DNA from: Bacillota bacterium
Lineage (GTDB): Bacteria > Bacillota > Clostridia > Acetivibrionales > DSM-1351
Length of the DNA stretch: 64,000 bases
Direction of reading: 5' to 3'
NCBI GenBank assembly: GCA_023444055.1
Contig: JAEZRV010000098.1
Span: 32,047-96,046 of the forward strand
In this document: positions 1 through 9,691 of the stretch, piece after piece
Numbering within the stretch: the stretch's first letter is position 1
Layout: each line of letters opens with the position of its first letter
Made by a program: the position numbers and the translations under genes
The notes under the pieces: model-generated
Told to the model about the DNA's origin: nothing
The model's input: only the letters and a program-made list of their open reading frames with translations
Database searches by the model: none

Positions 1-839
1 TCGGTTCCTGTCCAAGGGCTTGTATTAGTTGTTTCATCATCCCATAAACCATCTTTAGGATACATTTCAATACCCTCTACAAAAATTAATGCATTTGGGT
101 GTACTTTCATAATTTCTAAAGCTGTTTCCTGAGCAACTCTTTTCCAGTTGGTTGCTCTATCAGAGTTATCCCAAATAGCACTTTCAGATATTATTTTTAA
201 ATCACCGGCATTTGTATGAGGCTCATTTTTAAGGTCAAAACCTATAATTGTATCATCGTTTTTGAAATGGTTAGCTGTCCATACCCAAGCGTCTTTAAAT
301 ACTTTTTCTGTAATAGCACCTTTAATCCAAAGTGGGTGAGAATGTCCTTGGTTATCTGTTTCTGCGCTATGTACGTCAAGTATAACCTTGATACCGACCT
401 TTTTGAAATTTTCCAACATAAAATTAAATAATTCAAAGCTGTTTAATCCAGCTAAAGCTTCATTATTAAAGCTTGTATCGGTTGATTCTGGATATTGACC
501 CTTACTCCAAGCATATAGTAAATCTGTTGCAATTGGCATTCTGACTACATTTATACCCTTATCTGCAACTATCTGAATATCTGCTACTATATTACTGTGA
601 TAAGAATCCAGCAACATTCTCTCTCTGCAATTAAAACCAAACCAATTAGCACCAGTCAGCCAAACTTTATTACCATACTTATCTACGATATTTGTACCTT
701 CTACATGAAGCCAGTCATCGCCACTTTCAGATGCAACAGTTGTTTCAGCGTATATTGGTGTACTAGATGATAGTAGTAATGAGATAGCTGTTACGGCTGC
801 AAGAGATAAATTAACACACTTTTTCATTCTCTTTTTCAT
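1..839 (-). CDS. Secreted GH5 family cellulase (endoglucanase), C-terminal part outside window
   Basis: Reading the minus strand from an ATG at 839 gives an open frame to the window edge (279 codons). It starts with a signal peptide (MKKRMKK, then a hydrophobic stretch ending near TPIYA at about residues 29-33). The mature part begins WLHVEG and continues to LTGANWFGFN, the usual opening of GH5 endoglucanases resembling Acidothermus E1. Later come a conserved VVRMP strand, LDVHS, and LKNEPH, whose Glu is the expected acid/base; the nucleophile Glu would lie beyond the edge. A GGGGGCG ribosome site lies 8-14 bases upstream. The enzyme should be exported and hydrolyse beta-1,4-glucan. A dockerin or CBM may follow but cannot be seen. 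GH5 is clear; the subfamily is a guess. Confidence 0.9.
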   Translation of the reverse strand, partial: MKKRMKKCVNLSLAAVTAISLLLSSSTPIYAETTVASESGDDWLHVEGTNIVDKYGNKVWLTGANWFGFNCRERMLLDSYHSNIVADIQIVADKGINVVRMPIATDLLYAWSKGQYPESTDTSFNNEALAGLNSFELFNFMLENFKKVGIKVILDVHSAETDNQGHSHPLWIKGAITEKVFKDAWVWTANHFKNDDTIIGFDLKNEPHTNAGDLKIISESAIWDNSDRATNWKRVAQETALEIMKVHPNALIFVEGIEMYPKDGLWDDETTNTSPWTGT

Positions 840-1377
840 TTATTTTCGCCCCCAAAATTAAAATATAAAAATGGCATTATTTTTTTGAAAGTCATATATG
901 ATAAGTTTTGAATATTTTAATAAATCAATTACTAATGCCTTAAATTTACAGAATTTCAAACTGTAATTGACTTCGGTGATAGATATAAACCAATGACATT
1001 TTTATTTTAGAAATATAGATTATTAATCGTATTACAAACACGCTTAACGTTTATTTTAGAAATCATCACCTCCTAAAATTATTGTTTTGCCAAAAACAAG
1101 CAAATAAAATAGAAGTAAACACTAAGAGGCACTTGTTTTTCATATGATTTATAGTTATATAATATAACATAATTTGTATAAATACAATAAATTAACAAGG
1201 CTAAATAAAATATAAAAAATATTATGTATAAATATAAAGAATTAAAGGCTTTTTTTGAAAAAAATAGATGCATTTTTTTATGGGAAAAGGGTATGTTTCG
1301 AGTGTTGTTATAATATTGATATTATAATATAATGTAACATGTTTGTGCTAAATAAGTAAAATATATTAAATAGTGAA
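840..1377. promoter_or_regulatory. AT-rich intergenic region upstream of the cellulase, no gene supported
   Basis: This 538-base gap separates the minus-strand cellulase from the plus-strand YhhN gene, so it should hold both promoters. It is very AT-rich. On the minus strand at about 1066 there is an AGGAGG-like motif just before an ATG opening a 19-codon frame, but the spacing (2 bases) is too short to call a gene. A 64-codon minus-strand frame at 1079-1273 is low-complexity and has no ribosome site. No terminator or known riboswitch was recognised. Confidence 0.4.
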
Positions 1378-2097
1378 ATGGAGATTAGATCTAAAATGAA
1401 TTTCGTATTTTTTATTCTGATGGTAATATCAACAGGTTGTTTCATTACTACAAGTTTGTTAAAGTTCGCAATTGCAGCTATAATTTTTAAGTGCCTATCA
1501 AGCTTATTATTCGTTGCTACTGCGGTTTCTAGCTATAAAAAGAACTCGTCGAATACTAGTTTTTTTGTGTTAATGCTATTTGGTCTAGTATTTTCATTAG
1601 GCGGTGATGTATCTCTAGCTTTTGACATTTTTATTTTGGGTGTAGCAAGCTTTGGCATTGGACACATTATGTACAGTGTAGGATATTGTAAGATGACCAA
1701 AATCTCACTGAGAGATATACTTATATTTTTAGCTATTTCTATTCCAACTCTTCTTACTATTTCATTCGGTAAATTTGAATTTAATGGAATGGAAATCCCA
1801 GTTACTTTATACGCTGTTATCATTAGTCTTATGGTAAGCAAATCATTATCAATGTTAAAATTTTATTCTAGTAGTAAAAAATCTGTTTTATTAATGATAT
1901 CTGGAAGTGTTCTATTTTTGATTTCTGATTGGATACTTTTATTCGATTATTTTTATCCAAATGCATCACAAGTTTTAATTTTAGGTCCGATGAACTCAGT
2001 ATTATATTTTACGGGACAAGGTCTTATAGCATTAAACTTTTCATACCCATTAAACAATGAAGAAACAGAGATCAATGCTGAAAGAATTGCAGCATAA
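1378..2097 (+). CDS. YhhN/TMEM86 family integral membrane protein (lysoplasmalogenase-like)
   Basis: The 239-aa product is almost entirely hydrophobic, with about seven or eight predicted membrane segments. It carries the family's recurring motifs: GDVSLAF near residues 76-82, a SDWILLF motif near residue 182, and YFTGQGLIAL near the C-terminus. Characterised members (TMEM86) hydrolyse the vinyl-ether bond of lysoplasmalogens, and clostridia make plasmalogens, so a membrane-lipid role is plausible but inferred. The start is uncertain. ATG 1378 has no clear ribosome site; ATG 1396 (MNFVFF) has GGAG 12 bases upstream and puts the first membrane helix at the N-terminus. It stands alone between two extracellular-enzyme genes. 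Confidence 0.75.
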   Translation: MEIRSKMNFVFFILMVISTGCFITTSLLKFAIAAIIFKCLSSLLFVATAVSSYKKNSSNTSFFVLMLFGLVFSLGGDVSLAFDIFILGVASFGIGHIMYSVGYCKMTKISLRDILIFLAISIPTLLTISFGKFEFNGMEIPVTLYAVIISLMVSKSLSMLKFYSSSKKSVLLMISGSVLFLISDWILLFDYFYPNASQVLILGPMNSVLYFTGQGLIALNFSYPLNNEETEINAERIAA

Positions 2098-2307
2098 CGA
2101 AATTGCAATCTAAAAAAACATTTCCAATCATCAAATCGCTTAAAACATGAATGTTTAGACGATAGAATCTATAACAATAATAAGGGAATACGACTAAATT
2201 ATCTTAATAGTTCCGCATTAATATATATAAGCCGATTTTAGAAGCACAAGTTTTTATAACTATTTAACTGAGTGCTTTACTAAGTAAAAAAACAAGGAGG
2301 TAAAAGT

Positions 2308-4926
2308 ATGTTAAAAAGCGGTAAAAGTCGAGTTTTCACGCTATTAAGAACAGTAATTCTAGTATTTGTTTTTTCATCAGTAGTATTAATTCCAAAAGGA
2401 GTGCTGGCATCTACTCCTGATTGGGACAGTGTATTTAAAAATTCTGATTCTTGGTTTGGTAGTGCAGATGGAATTGCGTTAGCAGACAGTATTGTCCGAT
2501 ACCAGCTTGCTGATGGAGGTTGGAGAAAAGATATGACTGTAAGCGATACTGGATCATGGGGGAAATCAACAACTGATAATGATACAACAACATCACAGCT
2601 TACTGTTTTAGCAAAAACATATAAACAAACCAACAATTCAAAATACTTGACTGCATGCCAGAAAGGTATTGATCTTCTTCTAAATGGGCAATACGCAAAT
2701 GGTGGATGGCCTCAGATATTTAATGATGCAGGAACTTACCATGCACATATCACATATAATGATAACGCTATGATTCATGTTATGAATTTATTAACAAGTG
2801 TTGCAAATAAAACAGGGGATTTCACCTTTATTGATTCGACCAGAGCTTCAAGAGCAAGCACTGCCATTCAAAAAGGTATTCAATGTTTTCTGAATACACA
2901 AATTACTGTCAATGGTGTAAAGACAGCTTGGTGTCAGCAGCACGACGAATATAGCTTGAAGGCAACAACTGGCAGGGCTTACGAATTACCTTCCATTTCT
3001 GCAAGTGAAAGTGTTGGAATTGTAAATTACTTAAAAACAATAAAAAACCCAAGCACTGAGATAACAAATGCAATTAACTCTGCTATTGCATGGATGGCAA
3101 AAGTTCAGATTTTTGGGATAAAAGTGGTTACCACAGATAATGACAGGTATATTGTGAACGATTCAACTGCAGGTCCAATATGGGCACGTTTTTATGAAAT
3201 TAACACAAACAGACCAATATTTGTTGACAGAGATGGTTCTTTACATTATCAAATGTCAGAAATCAGTCAGGAAAGAAGAGCTGGCTATGCGTGGTATGGT
3301 AGTTGGCCTGCTAAGCTAGTTAAAGAAAATCCAGTAGAGCCTGTAAAATATGATATAGTGGTAGCAAAGGATGGAAGTGGGAATTATACAACTGTTCAAG
3401 CTGCTATAGATAGTGTAACTGCAAATAACTCTGCCAGAACCACAATATACATTAAGAATGGTACATACAAGGAGAAAATGAACATAGGTTCCTCCAAAAT
3501 AAATATCACGCTAATTGGTCAAAGCAAAGAGGGAACAATTTTAACCTACGATGATGCTGCAAGCACGCCAAAATCTACAGGTGGTACGTTAGGAACAACA
3601 GGAAGTGCCAGTATTACGATAGCAGGTAATGGGTTCCAGGCAGAAAACATTACTTTTGAAAATTCCTACAATGAGGCGGCAAATGGCAGTAGCCAGGCTG
3701 TAGCAATGCTTGCGAAAGCAGATAAAATGATATTTAAAAATTGCTCTTTTAAGGGTAATCAGGACACCTTATATGCAAATAGCGGAAGACAATATTATAG
3801 CAATTGTTATATTGAAGGAGATGTAGATTTTATATTTGGAGCAGCAACAGCAGTATTTTACAATTGTGAAGTTTATTCGCTAAATAGGAGTGGTGGATGT
3901 GTTACAGCTCCGAGTACAAAAGCTGGTCAAAAAGGCTATCTATTCTATAAATGCAAGTTGACAAGTAGTAGTAGTACTTCAAAAACTATTTCATTAGGAA
4001 GACCGTGGATACCAAGCTCAGATACTTCTACTATTACACCGAAGGTATTGTTTAGAGAGTGTGAACTAGGCAATCATATAGCTTCTGCTGGGTGGACCAG
4101 CATGTCAGGCAATTATCCTGAAAACTATGAAATGTGGGAATACCTCAATACCGGTGCCGGTTCAAATGCATCCAGAAAGCAATTACCTGCATCAAGAGCA
4201 GCTGAATATACAATGGAAATGTTCCTTGCAGGTACTGATAATTGGGACCCAAATAATACAGAAATAATAGATGATCCTCTGCCTCCACTCGAAGGGGAAA
4301 ATATTAAGTCATTAATAATAAATGATACTACAAATGCAGCTGATTGGTCAATCCAAGATAATTTGCAGATTGGGGATTTAGTGTTTGGAGACAGAACAGT
4401 TAAATTCAGTAAAATTCCAGATTTCCTATTAGGCTCAGAGTGGATAAAAACAGCTTGTGATTCAAAAATGTTTACAACAACAGAGGCAACATTTGCTCCA
4501 GGTACATCTATTGCTTGCTATGTTGCATTGGATACAAGATTGACAACTATACCAAGTTGGCTTAGTGGGTGGATAAATACAGGAGAAACACTAGCTAATG
4601 ACGCATCCGTTACTTTCAACATATATAAAAAGATTTTTCCTTATGGAACAACTGTTGAACTTGGAACAAATGGGGCAAATAGTAGTGTGGTAAATTACAC
4701 CGTAATTGTTCAACCAGAGTATCCACCAATGGTTATACCTTATGACGTTTACCAAGATGGACATATAGATGCACTGGATTTCGCTGCTTTAAAGAAGCAT
4801 CTTCTAGGAATCGAAATTTTGAAGGGTGAAGCATTATATGCGGCAGATATTGATCGTAATGATTCTGTAGATGCAATTGATTTAGCCTTACTAAAGAAAC
4901 GCCTTTTGGAGGGTACTTCAGATTAA
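2308..4926 (+). CDS. Bifunctional cellulosomal pectinase: PL10 pectate lyase - CE8 pectin methylesterase - dockerin
   Basis: This is an 872-aa multidomain secreted enzyme. Residues 1-35 form a signal peptide. Residues about 36-340 match PL10 pectate lyases, with GGWPQ, ITYNDNAM and the C-terminal DRDG...ERRAGYAWYG region typical of the family. Residues about 350-650 are a CE8 pectin methylesterase with GNQDTLY, DVDFIFGAA (nucleophile Asp region) and LGRPW (catalytic Arg). Residues about 660-800 are an extra beta-rich module of unknown role. Residues about 805-872 are a type I dockerin with two calcium-binding repeats (DVYQDGHIDALDFAALKK and DIDRNDSVDAIDLALLKK). The esterase would demethylate pectin so that the lyase can cut it, and the dockerin would anchor the enzyme to cellulosome cohesins. 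AGGAGG at 2295-2300 supports the start. Confidence 0.95.
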   Translation: MLKSGKSRVFTLLRTVILVFVFSSVVLIPKGVLASTPDWDSVFKNSDSWFGSADGIALADSIVRYQLADGGWRKDMTVSDTGSWGKSTTDNDTTTSQLTVLAKTYKQTNNSKYLTACQKGIDLLLNGQYANGGWPQIFNDAGTYHAHITYNDNAMIHVMNLLTSVANKTGDFTFIDSTRASRASTAIQKGIQCFLNTQITVNGVKTAWCQQHDEYSLKATTGRAYELPSISASESVGIVNYLKTIKNPSTEITNAINSAIAWMAKVQIFGIKVVTTDNDRYIVNDSTAGPIWARFYEINTNRPIFVDRDGSLHYQMSEISQERRAGYAWYGSWPAKLVKENPVEPVKYDIVVAKDGSGNYTTVQAAIDSVTANNSARTTIYIKNGTYKEKMNIGSSKINITLIGQSKEGTILTYDDAASTPKSTGGTLGTTGSASITIAGNGFQAENITFENSYNEAANGSSQAVAMLAKADKMIFKNCSFKGNQDTLYANSGRQYYSNCYIEGDVDFIFGAATAVFYNCEVYSLNRSGGCVTAPSTKAGQKGYLFYKCKLTSSSSTSKTISLGRPWIPSSDTSTITPKVLFRECELGNHIASAGWTSMSGNYPENYEMWEYLNTGAGSNASRKQLPASRAAEYTMEMFLAGTDNWDPNNTEIIDDPLPPLEGENIKSLIINDTTNAADWSIQDNLQIGDLVFGDRTVKFSKIPDFLLGSEWIKTACDSKMFTTTEATFAPGTSIACYVALDTRLTTIPSWLSGWINTGETLANDASVTFNIYKKIFPYGTTVELGTNGANSSVVNYTVIVQPEYPPMVIPYDVYQDGHIDALDFAALKKHLLGIEILKGEALYAADIDRNDSVDAIDLALLKKRLLEGTSD

Positions 4927-5096
4927 TAAATAATTGCTTAAAATAATAATAAAAGGCACATATTTTCCTGCTTGTAATGGTAAGTGTTTAAAACTATCAA
5001 TGGAAAATTAGGGTGTTTTGAATTCTTCTACATGCTTTATAGCAGATTATAATTCAAACTTATCAATGGAAAATGTGGGAAAGTTGAGTAAACAAT

Positions 5097-5136
5097 AAAA
5101 AACAAAGGCAGTATATATTAAGCTGCCTTTGTTTTT
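5097..5136. terminator. Bidirectional intrinsic terminator between convergent genes
   Basis: CAAAGGCAG at 5103-5111 pairs perfectly with CTGCCTTTG at 5123-5131. The stem is flanked by an A-run on the left and a T-run (5132-5136) on the right, so it can terminate both the pectinase (plus) and the chemotaxis receptor gene (minus) that converge here. Confidence 0.85.
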
Positions 5137-5148
5137 AATATGTGAGGT

Positions 5149-6630
5149 TTATTCCTTATTTACCATAGAGGAAAGCTGTTCACTAAGATCTTTTATTACA
5201 CTTACAGAATCAGAAATTTCCAGTACTTCTCTGTATTGGTTTTCTGTGGTCGCCAATACTTCCTCAGTCGATGCAGCATTTTCTTCTGAAATACTTGCCA
5301 TATTTTGTACTTGAATCTGAGTTTCTGTGAATAATTCAGTTACATTTTCAATTTTGTTCATTCCTTTAGAAATTTCAGTAATTGTGTCCTCAAAGGACTT
5401 CTTTAAATTAACAAAGTAGGAGGAAATACTTCTTATAAGTTCCTGCCCTTCATCTGCAGCGACTTCACCGTTGTTTACTTTTTCAGAGGCTTCCTGAGAT
5501 TTATTAAATAGAGAAGTTGTAACCTGAGTAATGTTGTTTACTATCTTAGCACTTTCCTCTGCCAGTTTTCTAACCTCTTCAGCAACCACGGCAAAGCCTC
5601 TGCCATGTTCTCCGGCGCGAGCTGATTCAATAGCTGCATTAAGTGCTAAGAGGTTTGTTTGCTCAGCAATTTGAGTTATACCTTCCAGCAGGTTGTTGAC
5701 AGTTTTCATACTTGTTTGCAGCTCGTTAACAGTTATATTTGCTGTAGTTATAGAAGAACCTATGATACTCATTTGATTATCCATCTGTTCTATTTTGCTC
5801 CAACCTTCTCCAAAGGTCTGAGTCAATTCATCCGCTTTGTCTATTACGCCTTTCGATATATATAGGGTTTCAGTTACTATTTCCATAGAATTAACCATTG
5901 TGTCATTAATCTTATAGGCACTGGTCGCTTCCTCTTGAATAGCGTTAGCCATTTCTTGCATAGATGTAGTTACATGTTGACTCTCTTCTTTTATAGTATT
6001 AATGTTAATGTTGAGTTTTGATATACTGTTTTCGAGAATATCTGTACTACTCTCTACATTGTTAAATGTTTCTTGCAATTTGGACAATAACTCTTGAGTG
6101 TGAAGTTCTCGCTGATAAGACTCGTTAATAAGTTCTCTTCCCCATTTAGTTGAAAAATACAATATAGCCATTACTATATTTAGTATTACTATTATAGGTA
6201 AAAAAGCTATTAAGCTAGTATCACTGCCCAATATATGATCAGCTCTCAGTATGTAAACTGAGACTATAGAGACATTTAACAAAACTCCATGAATAAGGAT
6301 ATACTCTTTTTTAAAGTATAAGGTACATAATGCAATGGTAGAATATACTATATAATGTTTGTGCAGTGAAAATTCATTTAAATAAAAAAGCGCAATGGAT
6401 ACTGCTAAAGGTATCAGACAAAACAAATACCCTTTTACATTATCCTTTGTTGGAATAAAATAGTTTGCTAAAGAAAGAAGAATAATGGTACATGCCGGAA
6501 TAACAAACTCCATAAAACGATTTAAACCGCCAGATGCAAAGGCTTGAATGCCTAAAAGCGAGCATACCGCAAAGGTTATAAGTAAACTTACTTTATGAAC
6601 TCTTTTTATATTATACGTATCTTTTTGCAT
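5149..6630 (-). CDS. Methyl-accepting chemotaxis protein with polytopic membrane sensor
   Basis: This is a 493-aa receptor. The first ~170 residues hold about six predicted membrane helices with little periplasmic-type domain, so the input region is a polytopic membrane module rather than a Cache or four-helix domain. The rest is a long coiled coil ending in the conserved signalling hairpin (QTNLLALNAAIESARAGEHG, then GFAVVAEEVRKLAEES), which contacts CheA and CheW. I see no convincing HAMP domain. AGGAGG lies about 13-18 bases upstream of the ATG at 6630. The gene is monocistronic, convergent with the pectinase and divergent from the eCIS ATPase. Its ligand cannot be inferred. Confidence 0.93.
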   Translation of the reverse strand: MQKDTYNIKRVHKVSLLITFAVCSLLGIQAFASGGLNRFMEFVIPACTIILLSLANYFIPTKDNVKGYLFCLIPLAVSIALFYLNEFSLHKHYIVYSTIALCTLYFKKEYILIHGVLLNVSIVSVYILRADHILGSDTSLIAFLPIIVILNIVMAILYFSTKWGRELINESYQRELHTQELLSKLQETFNNVESSTDILENSISKLNININTIKEESQHVTTSMQEMANAIQEEATSAYKINDTMVNSMEIVTETLYISKGVIDKADELTQTFGEGWSKIEQMDNQMSIIGSSITTANITVNELQTSMKTVNNLLEGITQIAEQTNLLALNAAIESARAGEHGRGFAVVAEEVRKLAEESAKIVNNITQVTTSLFNKSQEASEKVNNGEVAADEGQELIRSISSYFVNLKKSFEDTITEISKGMNKIENVTELFTETQIQVQNMASISEENAASTEEVLATTENQYREVLEISDSVSVIKDLSEQLSSMVNKE

Positions 6631-6971
6631 AATAAATAAAACCTCCTATTATTAGAATGACTATGGATGTATTGTGGTGTATATAATTTTTATCGTAAAG
6701 TTTCGCTAATTACTTAATACTAAAATAGCTGAATTTGTAGAAATAACACGAAGCATGTCGTTTGGATGGTGCGAAACAGGTTAAGTTCCTATAGTTTCTA
6801 TAGTTTCTATATTGTAGTGATATGAGTAGATTGGTTGTAAAATAATAATACAAATAAAAGTTTACACAATATCCACGCATTAACTAATTGTCCATATACT
6901 ATTAATATGATAATATTTTTATAAGTACAATGGCAAAATCAAATACATACAGTTAGAAAGGTGCAAACCAT
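6631..6971. promoter_or_regulatory. Divergent intergenic region between chemotaxis receptor and eCIS ATPase
   Basis: This 341-base AT-rich gap must hold the promoters of both flanking genes. It contains a short direct repeat (CTATAGTTT recurring near 6786-6810) and AT-rich -10-like hexamers, but no arrangement clear enough to call a specific promoter. No coding frame is supported. Confidence 0.4.
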
Positions 6972-9113
6972 ATGCTGGACAGTATTACACTTAAAAATAG
7001 ATTAAAAAACGAAGAAATGGACAGATATATCCTTAACTTACTTGAAATTCTTGATGCTAAAATACTTAGGATGCTGATAAAGATACAAAGTCTATGCGTT
7101 GAATCCTCTAACAGTGGTTTTTCGATGAATTTTATAGAGATTTTCAAACTTTTCACAAATAATGATGAATCCTATAACACCAATGAATTGCAGCAGTTAA
7201 AAAGAGAATATATTTCAAGAGAAGAGGAATTGGAGAATAATAGACAAAGAAATAATTTGGATTTGTTATGTGAAAAATTCTCTCTCTCATGGTTGGAGAG
7301 GCAAATTGTGATTATGAGCCTTGCGGCTGAACTGCATCCAAAATATCAGAAGGTATACGGACTTATTGCCGATGACACTTCAATCAAACATCCTACATTG
7401 GAAATTGTTTTAAAAATACTATTCGATGATCCAGCGGAATTTATTAGTTATAAAAGGCAGTGGATTTTTGGCAGTTCCTTAAAAAAATTTCTATTCTCTG
7501 ATTCACCGTGGAATCCATATGATCAGAATCGAGAAATGAGACTGGATGAGAGGATAATTTTCTATATATTAAGCTTGGATAAGTTCTCACAAGAGTTTGA
7601 AGATTATTTTGAAATATTCCATCCCGATGACATTCTTCCTCCGCTTCTTATACAAATGGATATTCAGGAAGGGCTTCAGAACTATTATACAAACGATTTG
7701 CGGGATAGGGAAACTGTTTTGCTTCACCTAGAAGGAGCCTCTGGAACAGGAAAGTCATTTCAGCTAAGGCATTTATGCAGGAATCTTGGCAGAACACTGT
7801 TTCTGGTGGATATGAAGTTGTTTTTATCGGAAACAAGCCCTGACAAGCTGATAAAATCAATACTGTGTGAAACCATTCTTCAAAATGCTGTTCTTGCAGT
7901 AATAATGCCAGATGCCGTTGAGGACAAATTAATAGAAGGATTGATTAAGCTTAAAACAGAGTACATAAAAGAATTTAATAAAGGTGAGATATTCTATATT
8001 CTTTCTACAGCTTCAATAAAGAAATACTTGCTAGGACAAAAAGATATGATCCTTCACTTTTCACTAGAGTTGCCCGATGAACAAGAGAGAACGATACTTT
8101 GGCAGGAGATGGGGAAGTATTACAAATTCAGTGCCACAGTAAATTGGGGTGAGTTTGCGTCTAAGTTCCGATTTACACCAGGTCAGATAATGGATACGCT
8201 TGAATTAGCAAATGCCTTAGGGACTAGGAATAAGTCAGAGGGTATAGACATAAACAGCCTTAATTCTGCTTGTTATCAAAATGGAAAAACTCACCTCATT
8301 ACCAAGGCACGTAAAGTCGAAGCAAAATTTAATTGGGATGATATTATTCTTTCGGAGGATGCAAGGATTTTATTGAAGGATGCCTGCAACCAAATGAAAT
8401 ACAGACAGACAGTTTTTGGAGACTGGGGATTTAATAAAAGACTTTTTTACGGCAAAGGGCTCAGTATACTTCTTTCAGGACCTCCAGGCACAGGAAAAAC
8501 CATGTCAGCACAGGTGGTGGCAAATGAACTCCAACTGGAGCTTTACAAAGTGGATATTTCAAAAATGGTAAGCAAATATATCGGAGAGACAGAAAAAAAT
8601 CTTCAAGAAATTTTTGATGAAGCACAACTTAGTAATGCGATCCTTTTTTTTGATGAAGCTGATGCTATTTTCGGCAAGCGTACCGATGTCAAGGACTCCC
8701 ATGACAGACATGCCAATGTAGAAACAGCATATTTATTGCAAAGAATTGAAGATTACGAAGGGGTCACAATTTTAGCTACGAATTATATAAAGAATATTGA
8801 TGATGCGTTTTTAAGACGTTTCAATTTTGTTGTTGAGTTTCCGTTTCCAAATGCAACTTACAGAGAAATGATTTGGCGTTCTTTAATTCCCAAAGAAACT
8901 CCTTTACAGGAAGATGTCAGTTTTCCTTGGATTGCAGAGAAATTTGAGGTTAGTGGAGGAAATATAAAAAATATAGTACTAGCCGCTGCTTTTCTTGCAG
9001 CTGAAAAAAATGAGGCGATAGGGAATAGCCACATCATTAAAGCAGCACTTACAGAGCTTAAAAAGATGGGAAAGATGGTTATCTTAGATGATATAGAAGA
9101 ATATTTATACTAA
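6972..9113 (+). CDS. eCIS double-AAA ATPase (Afp15/Pvc15-like)
   Basis: The 713-aa protein has two AAA modules. The first, from about residue 240, has a Walker A-like GASGTGKS near residue 254 but no recognisable Walker B acidic pair (the corresponding strand reads IFYILSTAS), so it is probably degenerate. The second is canonical: GPPGTGKT near residue 503, ILFFDEADAIFG near 557, sensor-like TILATN, and RRFNFVVEFPFP. This matches the CDC48-like ATPase found in nearly all extracellular contractile injection loci, which is needed for particle assembly or cargo handling in Afp/PVC. The location, upstream of a candidate cargo pair and the structural operon, fits. GAAAGG precedes the ATG at modest spacing. 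Confidence 0.9.
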   Translation: MLDSITLKNRLKNEEMDRYILNLLEILDAKILRMLIKIQSLCVESSNSGFSMNFIEIFKLFTNNDESYNTNELQQLKREYISREEELENNRQRNNLDLLCEKFSLSWLERQIVIMSLAAELHPKYQKVYGLIADDTSIKHPTLEIVLKILFDDPAEFISYKRQWIFGSSLKKFLFSDSPWNPYDQNREMRLDERIIFYILSLDKFSQEFEDYFEIFHPDDILPPLLIQMDIQEGLQNYYTNDLRDRETVLLHLEGASGTGKSFQLRHLCRNLGRTLFLVDMKLFLSETSPDKLIKSILCETILQNAVLAVIMPDAVEDKLIEGLIKLKTEYIKEFNKGEIFYILSTASIKKYLLGQKDMILHFSLELPDEQERTILWQEMGKYYKFSATVNWGEFASKFRFTPGQIMDTLELANALGTRNKSEGIDINSLNSACYQNGKTHLITKARKVEAKFNWDDIILSEDARILLKDACNQMKYRQTVFGDWGFNKRLFYGKGLSILLSGPPGTGKTMSAQVVANELQLELYKVDISKMVSKYIGETEKNLQEIFDEAQLSNAILFFDEADAIFGKRTDVKDSHDRHANVETAYLLQRIEDYEGVTILATNYIKNIDDAFLRRFNFVVEFPFPNATYREMIWRSLIPKETPLQEDVSFPWIAEKFEVSGGNIKNIVLAAAFLAAEKNEAIGNSHIIKAALTELKKMGKMVILDDIEEYLY

Positions 9114-9181
9114 TTTGCATTTAAAAGCGTGGTAGCACATTTTTGAATACGAATTGTATATAATCAAGGAGGGAGAATAAG

Positions 9182-9637
9182 ATGTTTGCAGATAAAATTA
9201 AAAAGGACGATAAAAAAGCCAAGAAGGTAAGCGCAGGTAATAAAACTCCTAAACGTAAGGCTACTTCCGCAAAGCCCGTTCAGCGTGTTGCTATTCAGAT
9301 GAAAAAGGAAAACAATACTGGAATGCCAGAACAATTAAAGTCAGGGGTGGAAAACCTTTCTGGCATGAATATGAGTGATGTGAGAGTACATTACAATTCG
9401 GGAAAACCTGCAGAGTTGGGAGCACATGCATATACGCAGGGAAGGGATATTCATGTGGCATCAGGTCAGGAGAAGCACCTTGCCCATGAAGCCTGGCATG
9501 TAGTACAGCAGGCGCAGGGTAGGGTTCAACCAACCATGCAGATGCAGGGTATTAAGGTGAATGATAATCCAGGGTTAGAGCATGAGGCAGATGTGATGGG
9601 AGCGAAGGCTCATAACTATACTGGTAATGGCAAATGA
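9182..9637 (+). CDS. DUF4157 (eCIS-core) putative metallopeptidase-like protein
   Basis: This is a 151-aa basic protein. Residues 1-45 are Lys-rich and low in complexity, with VQRVAIQM resembling the VQR/IQM motifs common ahead of DUF4157. Residues about 48-143 carry the DUF4157 signature: VRVHYNSGKPAELGAHAYTQ, then an HEAWH (HExxH) zinc motif at 102-106, and LEHEAD at about 132-137 as a possible third-ligand region. DUF4157 is strongly associated with eCIS loci, often at the N-terminus of cargo toxins. Here it is a free-standing protein 55 bases upstream of the putative nuclease effector, so it may process or load that effector. Peptidase activity is not proven for the family. GGAGG precedes the ATG. 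Confidence 0.85.
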   Translation: MFADKIKKDDKKAKKVSAGNKTPKRKATSAKPVQRVAIQMKKENNTGMPEQLKSGVENLSGMNMSDVRVHYNSGKPAELGAHAYTQGRDIHVASGQEKHLAHEAWHVVQQAQGRVQPTMQMQGIKVNDNPGLEHEADVMGAKAHNYTGNGK

Positions 9638-9691
9638 AACTGGGGTGATACCTGTACAGGGTTATTTGTCAATTTGGGGGAGCAGTGAGAT

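Noticed and set aside
1007..1066. 19-codon minus-strand frame with AGGAGG just upstream, ahead of the cellulase gene
   Set aside because: Only two bases separate the ribosome-like site from the ATG and the peptide matches nothing known; chance occurrence is likely.
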